Below are positions 1 through 5,925 of a DNA stretch of 7,266 nucleotides, piece after piece (position 1 is the first letter of the stretch; each line of letters starts with the position of its first letter). The position numbers were made by a program, and so were the translations under genes. The DNA is from Anaerolineales bacterium (GTDB lineage: Bacteria > Chloroflexota > Anaerolineae > Anaerolineales > Villigracilaceae). The stretch covers positions 1 to 7,266 of the forward strand of contig JAQTWR010000134.1 in assembly GCA_028689195.1 (NCBI GenBank), given 5' to 3'. A model generated the notes under the pieces. The model made no database searches. It saw nothing but the letters and a program-made list of their open reading frames with translations, and was not told the DNA's origin.

Positions 1-1836
1 AACGCCGCGATCAATATTCGGGCTCGATGGCAGCAGCGTAAAATCGCCGCCGCTGGGATTTGTTAATTGAGGCGCATCCCCGTATCCGTTACATTCGAGT
101 CCCGTTCCCCTGCACAAAGCCGCGACGCTCGCGTAGTTGATATTTTCCCATTTGAAGCGCGGGCTAAAAGCGCTGTACCAATCGTTGCTGTCCCAATGAT
201 TTCCCGCCAAGCCGAGCGGAACGGCGTAGACCGCATAATGATTATTTTGAAAAATATTATCGAGCATGGTCACGTTATGCGCGGCGCTGATTAAATCTGC
301 GGCGTTGGGATTGATTTGATTCGTCCAAAAAGTGTTGTGATAAATAAAAATCGCGCCGTCAGAATTTCTATCCAATTTGATTCCCCTGCCAGTGTAGTTG
401 GCAAAGGTCGAGCGCAAAACCCAAACGGGTCCCTGCGTAATCGGCGCGAGCGAAATGCCCACGAGGGTCGTATTGACGGCGTTATTCCGAAAACGCTGAT
501 TGACGCAAGCGCCTTCGGGTTCAAGCGCGTCGTCGCTAATGTGATGAAGATTGTTGTCGTAAATATCCGCGTCGAACGCCAACGCCGAATTTTCCATATC
601 GCCCGACGAGCCTGTATAAATTCCGTTGAAGAAATTGTGGATGTTATTGCCGCGCACAATCGCGCCGATGTGACCGCGCAGCACAATGCCCGTGCCTTCC
701 ATTGAAGTGGCTTTCACCGCCTTCCAGGGCCAGGCGTTCACAAACGGATCATAAATTTCATTGTATTCAATGCGCGTGTCGTTGCCGCTCGCGTCGCCGC
801 CCGTCCATTCGATAAAAATCCCTTTTTGAAGATTATGAATTTTATTGTTGCGAATGACCACATGCGACGCGTTCTTCATGCAAATTCCGCAGCCATATTG
901 CGAGCCGTAAAAACGGATTTCAAATCCTTCGATCCACAGCCAATCGCGACCGTCCGTTTTTATCGCTTCGTTCAGCAGCGGAACCTTCCATATATGTCTC
1001 GCGGGGTTATCCAAACTTCGCACATAAAGTCTCGTGGTGTTCGGCGCAATGTAAAAGCCTTCGCGCATCGCCACTTTATTATGTCCCACGCCGTTCATCA
1101 ATCCTGTTAAATTATCGTACATGTAATAACGTTTTTGATCGCGCGCCAAATACGCAATGGGCGCGGTAATTTTCGTGAACCAGACGTTTTTCGCAACGGG
1201 CGTCCATACATTTCCGCTGAGCGTTCGCGCGCCGTCGAGGATCGCGCCGCTGCCCTGCGCCTTGATTTGAATCCAATTATTTTCCGCGCCGGAATTTGGG
1301 AAGGTGATCGCTTCGCGGTAGACTCCATCCGCCACCAGGATTTGAGTCCCCGCCCCCGCGCGATTGACCGCGTCTTGAATTTTTTTGAACGGCGCGGAAA
1401 TTGATCCATCCCCATTAAGCGCGGCTTTACCGTCCACGTATAGAATCGTCGAAGGCGCGAATTGAATCTCGTCCGCTTGCGTTGTCGCTGCGCCCGTAAT
1501 TTCCGCGTTTCCGTCGCGCGCTTTCACCTCGTAAGTTGTGGATGGCGAAAGCCCGAACAAACTGCCAATCAACCGCCCGTCGTCCATCTTCGTCAATGGA
1601 TGACCCTGCCGCCAGACGGTCTCTCCGCTTTGGCGGTAGAGCAATTCTGCGGCGGCGGGCAAATTCGCGCCGCTGACGGTTACGCCAATCGTTTCGATAT
1701 TTGCGACAAAATCCAACGCCGTAAAATCCGCCGTCAGCGCCGATGCGGAAGCGAAGGTCAATGTTGTGAATAAAATAATCAACGCCGCCGCCAGTCGGAA
1801 GATTTTACCTGCATGGGATGTAAATTTGGTTTGCAT
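1..1836 (-). CDS. Secreted right-handed parallel beta-helix protein, partial (C-terminus beyond window)
   Basis: The minus strand is open from an ATG at 1836 to the window edge: 612 codons with no stop. An AGGAG (complement of 1841-1845) lies four bases before the start. Residues 1-33 form a signal peptide: Lys/Arg-containing start, hydrophobic core around 15-28, and an ASA-type cleavage site at 31-33. Residues about 36-122 look like a fibronectin-III-type beta domain (LSPSTTYEVKA at 97-107). Residues about 131-205 carry the DUF1565-like beta-helix entry: ILYVDGK, then APFKKIQDAVNRAG, then ILVADGVYREAI. From about 297 to 540 there are repeated Asn-rich beta-helix turns such as VIRNNKIHN, IEYNEIYD, VRGNNIHNFFNGIY, IYDNNLHHISDD and IYHNTFW. 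The end, GGDFTLLPSSPNIDRGV, resembles the last turn common in such proteins, so the stop is probably near. Members of this fold include polysaccharide lyases, glycosidases and structural surface proteins. No catalytic motif lets me choose, so the substrate is unknown. Sure of the gene and fold, not of the function. Confidence 0.88.
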   Translation of the reverse strand, partial: MQTKFTSHAGKIFRLAAALIILFTTLTFASASALTADFTALDFVANIETIGVTVSGANLPAAAELLYRQSGETVWRQGHPLTKMDDGRLIGSLFGLSPSTTYEVKARDGNAEITGAATTQADEIQFAPSTILYVDGKAALNGDGSISAPFKKIQDAVNRAGAGTQILVADGVYREAITFPNSGAENNWIQIKAQGSGAILDGARTLSGNVWTPVAKNVWFTKITAPIAYLARDQKRYYMYDNLTGLMNGVGHNKVAMREGFYIAPNTTRLYVRSLDNPARHIWKVPLLNEAIKTDGRDWLWIEGFEIRFYGSQYGCGICMKNASHVVIRNNKIHNLQKGIFIEWTGGDASGNDTRIEYNEIYDPFVNAWPWKAVKATSMEGTGIVLRGHIGAIVRGNNIHNFFNGIYTGSSGDMENSALAFDADIYDNNLHHISDDALEPEGACVNQRFRNNAVNTTLVGISLAPITQGPVWVLRSTFANYTGRGIKLDRNSDGAIFIYHNTFWTNQINPNAADLISAAHNVTMLDNIFQNNHYAVYAVPLGLAGNHWDSNDWYSAFSPRFKWENINYASVAALCRGTGLECNGYGDAPQLTNPSGGDFTLLPSSPNIDRGV

Positions 1837-1873
1837 GTTTCTCCTTTTATAACGCGTTCCAGAGTCCATTTAT

Positions 1874-1879
1874 ATTGTA
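1874..1879 (-). promoter_or_regulatory. Possible -10 box for the beta-helix gene
   Basis: On the minus strand this reads TACAAT, followed by an AT-rich stretch (ATAAAT), about 38 bases before the ATG at 1836. No good -35 box lies at 16-18 bases upstream, so this is only a weak candidate for the start of the leftward transcript. Confidence 0.25.
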
Positions 1880-1941
1880 TGCCCCCGTCGCCCAAAGTCT
1901 GTTACAAATCCCTTGTCATTTTGCGCCGCGCCGATATTTTT

Positions 1942-1958
1942 CGATTTTAAGAAAATCG
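1942..1958. repeat. Perfect 7-bp inverted repeat in divergent intergenic region
   Basis: The arms CGATTTT (1942-1948) and AAAATCG (1952-1958) are separated by AAG. The repeat lies between the leftward beta-helix gene and the rightward phosphoesterase gene. It is not followed by a T-tract on either strand, so a terminator is unlikely. A binding site for a dimeric regulator is possible but unproven. Confidence 0.45.
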
Positions 1959-1979
1959 TGATAATAGGACTTCCGTCCA

Positions 1980-2007
1980 TTGTCCGCGACTGACATTCGT
2001 GTACAAT
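1980..2007 (+). promoter_or_regulatory. Candidate sigma-70-type promoter for the metallophosphoesterase gene
   Basis: A -35-like TTGTCC (1980-1985) and a -10-like TACAAT (2002-2007) are separated by 16 bases. Transcription would begin near 2014, leaving a leader of about 23 bases that still contains the Shine-Dalgarno sequence at 2025-2030. The match to consensus is moderate (4/6 and 5/6). Confidence 0.4.
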
Positions 2008-2024
2008 ATGACGAATATTCATGC

Positions 2025-2030
2025 GGAAGG
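2025..2030 (+). promoter_or_regulatory. Ribosome binding site fixing the ATG at 2037
   Basis: GGAAGG lies six bases before the ATG at 2037. This supports that start over an in-frame TTG at 1980, which has no ribosome binding site and would add residues outside the conserved domain. Confidence 0.6.
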
Positions 2031-2036
2031 TTAATT

Positions 2037-2771
2037 ATGCGTATCGCTTTTCTCTCTGACATTCACGGCAATTACACGGCGTTTCAGGCTGTCCTCAAGG
2101 ACCTTGAAGCGCAGAAAATTGACCAGTTTGTCAGCCTGGGCGATACGATTACGATGGGACCGCAGCCCGTCGAGACGCTGCGCGCGCTTAGAAATTTGGG
2201 CTGTTTATACGTCAAAGGGAATCACGACGACGCCGTGTTGGAGCCTGAAAAAGCCGAACAATACGAAGTAACGCATTACCTTATCCCCGATTTACATTGG
2301 TGTCAAAGACAATTGAGCGCCGACGACCTCGCTTTTCTCGCGTCTTTCAAACCCATGATCTCGCTTGCCTTGCCGAACGGAATAAAAATCCTTGCCTATC
2401 ATGGGTCGCCGCTTTCTTCGACCGATATTATTCAGGCGACGACGAATTCCGAATTGCTGGATAAATATTTTGAAGGGCAAAACGCCGACATTTACATCGG
2501 CGGGCACTCGCATATTCAAATGACGCGGCGTTACGGGAAAAAAGTGATCTTGAATTCGGGCAGCATCGGCAACGCGTTTGAATTTGTGTACGCGCCGGGC
2601 AACAAGCCTAAATTACTCCCTTGGGCGGAATATATGATCGTCAGTCAGTCGGATGATTTCTTCAGCGTGGATGCGCGCCGCGTCTACTTCGATACCGACG
2701 AAGTGCATAAGATCGTCAAAGAGAGCAGCTTGCCCGGCTCGGCTTGGTGGCTTAGACAATACGATAAATAA
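2037..2771 (+). CDS. Calcineurin-like metallophosphoesterase (YfcE/Metallophos_2 type)
   Basis: A 244-residue soluble protein, probably cytoplasmic because it has no signal peptide or membrane segment. All metal and catalytic motifs of the binuclear metallophosphoesterase fold are visible in order: D8-x-H10 in SDIHGN, G35-D36, G61-N62-H63-D64-D65, H122 in AYHGSP, G156-H157-S158-H159, and the closing NSGSIG (173-178). The domain starts at residue 1, which supports the ATG at 2037. The family hydrolyses phosphomono- or phosphodiesters using two metal ions such as Mn or Fe. The substrate cannot be read from the sequence; YfcE-type phosphodiesterases and diadenosine-tetraphosphatase-like or protein phosphatases are all possible. 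The gene stands alone, divergent from the beta-helix gene and convergent with the cytochrome gene, so context adds no clue. It ends in TAA, followed by hairpins at 2836-2910. Confidence 0.9.
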   Translation: MRIAFLSDIHGNYTAFQAVLKDLEAQKIDQFVSLGDTITMGPQPVETLRALRNLGCLYVKGNHDDAVLEPEKAEQYEVTHYLIPDLHWCQRQLSADDLAFLASFKPMISLALPNGIKILAYHGSPLSSTDIIQATTNSELLDKYFEGQNADIYIGGHSHIQMTRRYGKKVILNSGSIGNAFEFVYAPGNKPKLLPWAEYMIVSQSDDFFSVDARRVYFDTDEVHKIVKESSLPGSAWWLRQYDK

Positions 2772-2835
2772 CCCAAGTTGTTACCATGTTTTCTGGGCAA
2801 GAAAATTTCAAACCCTTGCCACAGATACCGATTTG

Positions 2836-2868
2836 CACGGATCTTTTTCAACTCAGTGAAAATCCGTG
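2836..2868. repeat. Imperfect hairpin in the convergent intergenic region
   Basis: The left arm is CACGGAT (2836-2842) plus TTTCA (2846-2850). It pairs with TGAAA (2857-2861) plus ATCCGTG (2862-2868). The loop is ACTCAG, and a three-base bulge (CTT) sits in the left arm. That gives 12 pairs in all. It lies just before the GC-rich hairpin at 2878-2910. Its role is unknown; it may add to transcript-end structure or be a decayed intergenic repeat. Confidence 0.5.
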
Positions 2869-2877
2869 TAACACCTG

Positions 2878-2917
2878 CGCGGCGCGCCTTGCTGGACAAG
2901 GCGCGCCGCGTTGCTTT
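2878..2917 (+). terminator. Rho-independent terminator with 14-bp GC-rich stem
   Basis: The perfect arms CGCGGCGCGCCTTG (2878-2891) and CAAGGCGCGCCGCG (2897-2910) enclose the loop CTGGA. On the plus strand TTGCTTTTAA follows, a short but plausible T-tract, so it probably ends the phosphoesterase transcript. On the minus strand the stem begins six bases after the cytochrome stop codon, but its downstream side there (CAGGTGTT) has only a poor T-tract. It may protect that 3' end or terminate weakly in that direction. Confidence 0.75.
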
Positions 2918-3540
2918 TAACCTTCTCCGGCAACGGCGTGACATTTCTGGCAAACCGCTACCGTATCCTTTTCATTAAGATATTGGATGGCGACGCTTCC
3001 ATTGGTATTGTGACCGTTATGACAGCTGACGCAAGTCGCCGCGTTCTTATCCGCCGCCTGCCACTTGGGCAGAAACACATGGAAGTGATTATTCATATCC
3101 TGTTTCTGCGCAATATTCGCGTGGCACTTCAAACAATTGCCGTCGCCGAACGGCTCCTCCATTACGGCGGGCTGCGGATATTTTGTAAAAAGATAGGAGA
3201 ATGTATCCGTTGCGCCCGTCATCAAACCGCCGATGCGCCCCGTTATGCCGCCGCCGCTATGACAGTCAATGCAGCGCGCGGCTTTTGCGGTGTGGAAGCT
3301 CGCCAAATCCACGGGCTTGTCTGCGGCAAGCGAGCGTTTATAAAACGTGGTCTCGCCTTCGGTGTGACACGAAGCGCAGAAACTATCGTGGTTTTCAAGT
3401 TGCGTTCCCACGAACATGGAACTCACGATCAACATGACTATCGCCGCCGCCCCCCATGCGATAAATTTCATCCGCCCGTCTAATATCTTTAATATCGGCT
3501 TGGTTTTGCGCTTCGATTTTGAAATTTGTTTTTTTGGCAT
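2917..3540 (-). CDS. Membrane-anchored pentaheme c-type cytochrome (NapC/NirT-like)
   Basis: A 207-residue protein. A Lys/Arg-rich N-terminus (residues 1-25) is followed by one membrane helix at about 26-46, which should anchor the protein with the rest outside the cytoplasmic membrane. Five CXXCH heme-attachment motifs are present: CASCH (55-59), CIDCH (90-94), CLKCH (136-140), CVSCH (170-174) and CQKCH (197-201). Exactly five further histidines (51, 83, 152, 154, 177) could serve as distal ligands. The short anchor-plus-heme layout resembles NapC/NirT/NrfH quinol-oxidising cytochromes, which pass electrons from the quinone pool to a terminal reductase; most of those have four hemes. No partner reductase or heme-lyase gene is in the window, so the acceptor is unknown. 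The ATG has a very strong ribosome binding site. Multiheme assignment is certain, subfamily less so. Confidence 0.93.
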   Translation of the reverse strand: MPKKQISKSKRKTKPILKILDGRMKFIAWGAAAIVMLIVSSMFVGTQLENHDSFCASCHTEGETTFYKRSLAADKPVDLASFHTAKAARCIDCHSGGGITGRIGGLMTGATDTFSYLFTKYPQPAVMEEPFGDGNCLKCHANIAQKQDMNNHFHVFLPKWQAADKNAATCVSCHNGHNTNGSVAIQYLNEKDTVAVCQKCHAVAGEG

Positions 3541-3544
3541 AACG

Positions 3545-3552
3545 CCTCCTTT
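3545..3552 (-). promoter_or_regulatory. Strong Shine-Dalgarno of the cytochrome gene
   Basis: On the minus strand this reads AAAGGAGG, four bases before the ATG at 3540. It is a near-perfect anti-16S match and fixes the start of the cytochrome gene. Confidence 0.8.
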
Positions 3553-3561
3553 GGCTGGCGA

Positions 3562-3567
3562 ATTATA
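3562..3567 (-). promoter_or_regulatory. Consensus -10 box for the cytochrome gene
   Basis: On the minus strand this reads TATAAT, a perfect sigma-70-type -10 hexamer, 21 bases before the ATG at 3540. Transcription would start near 3555, leaving a leader of only about 15 bases that contains the strong Shine-Dalgarno. No good -35 hexamer is visible at 16-18 bases, so an activator or a different sigma factor may help. Confidence 0.45.
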
Positions 3568-3613
3568 CGCTCGGCATTGTTAAAGATAGATGAGCGCTTT
3601 ATGTAATTCTGGC

Positions 3614-3648
3614 TTGCCAAACAGGCAATCCGTTCCTTAAGATAAAAT
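3614..3648 (+). promoter_or_regulatory. Candidate promoter for the cytidylyltransferase operon
   Basis: TTGCCA (3614-3619) matches a -35 box at five of six positions. TAAGAT (3638-3643) sits 18 bases later, and an alternative -10, TAAAAT, is at 3643-3648. Either places the transcript start only a few bases before the ATG at 3657. TTGCC (3614-3618) and GGCAA (3624-3628) also form a small inverted repeat over the -35 region. Confidence 0.35.
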
Positions 3649-3656
3649 AGGAAACT

Positions 3657-4328
3657 ATGAAACTAGCCGCCCTTGTACCCATGCGTCACCATAGTCAGCG
3701 CGTACCCGGTAAAAACTACCGTCCGCTGGCGGGCAAACCGCTTTTTCATCACATCCTCGAAACCCTGCTCGCCGTCCCCGAAATCGAAACCGTGATGGTA
3801 GATACAGATTCCGAGCCTGTGATGGACGGCGTGCGCCGCGACTTTCCTACCGTCAAGTTGATTCTGCGCCCCGAAAATCTCCGCGCCGACGACGTGCCCA
3901 TGAACGATATTCTCCTGCACGATACCGCGCAGGTCAACGCGGATTTTTACCTGCAAACCCATTCCACCAATCCGCTGTTGAAAGCGGAAAGCGTCTCGCG
4001 CGGAATCAAAACCTTCTTCGATCAATACCCCAAATACGATTCGCTTTTCTCCGTCACGCGCCTGCAAACGCGGTTATATTTTCAAGACGGACGCGCCATC
4101 AATCACAATCCGCTCGAACTGATTCAAACGCAAGACCTGCCTCCCGTTTACGAGGAAAATTCGTGCATGTATCTCTTCACGCGCGAGAACCTTATCCGCA
4201 AGCGTCACCGCATTGGCGATAAGCCGCTCATGTTTGAAATCGGCGCCGACGAAGCCTGGGATATTGACGAAGAATTGGATTTTGAAATTACGGACTATTT
4301 AATGAAGAGAAGAAATGCCTCGCTTTAA
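3657..4328 (+). CDS. Acylneuraminate cytidylyltransferase family protein (CMP-sugar synthetase)
   Basis: A 223-residue cytoplasmic protein of the CTP_transf_3 family, close to the family's usual length. The N-terminal nucleotide-binding motif is PMRHHSQRVPGKN (8-20), followed by RPLAGKPLF (22-30), matching the PxRxGSxRxPxKN pattern with HH in place of GG. VDTDSE (48-53) corresponds to the second strand, LQTHSTNPLL (99-108) to the LQPTSPLR-like CTP/sugar segment, and DEAWDIDEELDF (198-209) to the DID metal-binding motif (D202, D204). The family joins CTP to a nonulosonic acid (sialic, legionaminic or pseudaminic acid) or Kdo-like sugar, giving the CMP-sugar donor for surface glycans. Which sugar is used cannot be told, and no sugar-synthesis gene (such as a neuB homologue) is in the window. 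The stop overlaps the next gene by 14 bases, implying translational coupling. A short AGGA lies four bases before the ATG. Confidence 0.88.
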   Translation: MKLAALVPMRHHSQRVPGKNYRPLAGKPLFHHILETLLAVPEIETVMVDTDSEPVMDGVRRDFPTVKLILRPENLRADDVPMNDILLHDTAQVNADFYLQTHSTNPLLKAESVSRGIKTFFDQYPKYDSLFSVTRLQTRLYFQDGRAINHNPLELIQTQDLPPVYEENSCMYLFTRENLIRKRHRIGDKPLMFEIGADEAWDIDEELDFEITDYLMKRRNASL

Positions 4329-5853
4329 AAATATAATCAATATCTTTACAAAAGTATTTTCATATCCGTGGTATCCGCTCGTCATCAGCGCCTACCCTGC
4401 GCTGGCTTTGCTCTCGTCCAATGCGGGGCAGGTTCAACGCAGCGCGGGAATTCGTCCTTTATTGGCGTCTGTGCTGTTCGGCGGATTTGTGTTTTTTACC
4501 CTCTGGTTATTTTTTCGTCAGGCGCATAAAGCCGCCTTTCTTTCCGCGCTTTGGATCGGGCTGTTCTTCAGTTTCGGTCACGCTTACATGTATCTCAAAG
4601 ACGAATATCCTAAAGCGGATTACGCGCCCCGGCTTTTGATTTGCTGGGGAATTTTATTCGCGCTCGCGCTGCTTTGGGCGACGCGCCCCAGGTTGACTTT
4701 CGTCTCAGCCGCGCCGACGATTAACACAATCTCTGCGGCGCTGATTCTAATGGCGGTTTGGCAATCCGCTTCAAGCGTCGGGCTGCGCCGCGCGAGCGCG
4801 TTGGGCGCGGATAACGCTCCAATCCAGAACGATCTTCGCGCGCCAGCCAATCCTCCCGACGTTTATTATTTCATCCTCGATTCTTACGCCCGCGCCGATA
4901 CGCTCAAGATGGCGTACAACTACGACAATATGGAATTTTTGAATGCGCTGCGAGAACGCGGTTTTTACGTTGCCGAGTGCAGCCAGAGCAATTATCCCCG
5001 CACCGATGTTTCGGTGGCGGCGGCGTTGAATATGACCTATCTGCAAGACCTCGACAGCGAATTTACGCCCGATAGTACCGCGCGCAACACGTTATGGAAT
5101 TCGCTCAAACACAGCGCCGCGCGATACAACTTCGAGCGCATGGGATATCAAACCGTCAACTTTGCGACGGGTTTTGCGTGGAATGAATTGGACGACGCCG
5201 ACGTATATATTACGCCGCCGCCCATCACTTCGGGCATGACCGAGTTCGAGGGACTCTTCCTCGATACGACGCTTGCGCGGTATATCAACGATTGGGGTTG
5301 GGTGAATCCCGATGCGGTGATGGGGCAGTCTTTCCGCGACCGCTTCAATAGTATTTTTGACAACATGGATAAACTCGCGGGCGCGCCCGCTCCGCAGTTT
5401 GCTTATATTCACGTTATCTCGCCGCATCCGCCTTTTGTGTTCGACGCGGACGGAAATTACACAAACCCCGCCGATTTTTGGGACGAGCGGAAATTATATC
5501 CTTACGATTTATATGAAAAGGGCTATACTAGCCAGACAACGCACCTCAATCAAAAAATGTTGTCGGCGATAGATACGATATTGAAAAAATCCAAAACGCC
5601 GCCGATTATCGTTGTTCAAGGCGATCACGGTCCGTGGATGCAGCCGCACGACCGCCTCATGTGGATTCTTAACGCGTACTATTTGCCGAATCATAACGAT
5701 AAGTTGTATAAAACTATTACGCCCGTGAATACCTTTCGTATTATTTTCAACGAATATTTTGGCGGAAAATACGACCTGCTCGACGACGCAAGTTACTATT
5801 CGCCCGTGCCTAAAATATACGATTTTTCTTTAATACCCAATAAATGCAAATAA
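4315..5853 (+). CDS. Membrane protein with extracytoplasmic sulfatase/phosphotransferase-fold domain
   Basis: A 512-residue protein. The N-terminal part has about five hydrophobic segments (about 19-37, 48-68, 72-92, 105-122, 135-153), followed by a soluble domain from about 180, presumably outside the membrane. The soluble domain has alkaline-phosphatase-superfamily marks: YYFILDSYARAD (184-195) with metal ligand candidate D189, SNYPRTD (225-231) with T230 as the likely nucleophile, HVISPHPPF (366-374) with H371, and VVQGDHGP (433-440) with D437 and H438. There is no C/S-x-P-x-R formylglycine motif, so a true sulfatase is unlikely. The layout recalls LtaS- and EptA-type enzymes, which move phosphoglycerol or phosphoethanolamine onto lipid or glycan, but the actual donor and acceptor are unknown. 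It overlaps the cytidylyltransferase gene by 14 bases, which argues for a joint surface-glycan role. GAAGAGAAGAA before the ATG is a usable ribosome binding region. Confidence 0.82.
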   Translation: MPRFKNIINIFTKVFSYPWYPLVISAYPALALLSSNAGQVQRSAGIRPLLASVLFGGFVFFTLWLFFRQAHKAAFLSALWIGLFFSFGHAYMYLKDEYPKADYAPRLLICWGILFALALLWATRPRLTFVSAAPTINTISAALILMAVWQSASSVGLRRASALGADNAPIQNDLRAPANPPDVYYFILDSYARADTLKMAYNYDNMEFLNALRERGFYVAECSQSNYPRTDVSVAAALNMTYLQDLDSEFTPDSTARNTLWNSLKHSAARYNFERMGYQTVNFATGFAWNELDDADVYITPPPITSGMTEFEGLFLDTTLARYINDWGWVNPDAVMGQSFRDRFNSIFDNMDKLAGAPAPQFAYIHVISPHPPFVFDADGNYTNPADFWDERKLYPYDLYEKGYTSQTTHLNQKMLSAIDTILKKSKTPPIIVVQGDHGPWMQPHDRLMWILNAYYLPNHNDKLYKTITPVNTFRIIFNEYFGGKYDLLDDASYYSPVPKIYDFSLIPNKCK

Positions 5854-5854
5854 A

Positions 5855-5912
5855 ATGCGCCTTCGTTCCAACCTTTTCTCGGCGGGAAAGGGTCGGGGAG
5901 ATGAGGACGCAT
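5855..5912 (+). repeat. Hairpin-forming leader between membrane protein and phosphorylase genes
   Basis: ACCTTTTCT (5871-5879) can pair with GGGAAAGG (5884-5891) around the loop CGGC, eight pairs including two G-T. An outer arm ATGCG (5855-5859) matches CGCAT (5908-5912). The Shine-Dalgarno AAGGAGA (5914-5920) starts just after the outer arm. No T-tract follows, so this is not a clear terminator. The purine-rich right half (GGGAAAGGGTCGGGGAGATGAGG pattern, 5884-5906) looks like a decayed intergenic repeat. Confidence 0.35.
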
Positions 5913-5925
5913 CAAGGAGATTTTC

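Noticed and set aside
316..1773. Several plus-strand open frames of about 90-130 codons (316-705, 826-1110, 1135-1404, 1462-1773)
   Set aside because: They are antisense shadows of the continuous minus-strand beta-helix gene, have no family resemblance and no ribosome binding sites.
1980..2036. TTG start giving 19 extra residues on the phosphoesterase
   Set aside because: There is no ribosome binding site before it, it overlaps a promoter-like element, and the conserved fold begins at the ATG at 2037.
2796..2820. Weak inverted repeat GGCAAG...CTTGCC after the phosphoesterase stop
   Set aside because: Only six pairs with a 13-base loop and no T-tract; the nearby GC-rich hairpin is a far better terminator.
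2911..3483. Plus-strand 190-codon frame opposite the cytochrome
   Set aside because: The minus-strand frame has five CXXCH motifs, a membrane anchor and an AAAGGAGG ribosome site; the plus-strand frame is its complement and has no recognisable domain.
4975..5010. Possible sulfatase formylglycine motif near CSQSNYPRT
   Set aside because: The spacing does not fit C/S-x-P-x-R, so the residue set points to a Thr nucleophile of the phosphotransferase type.
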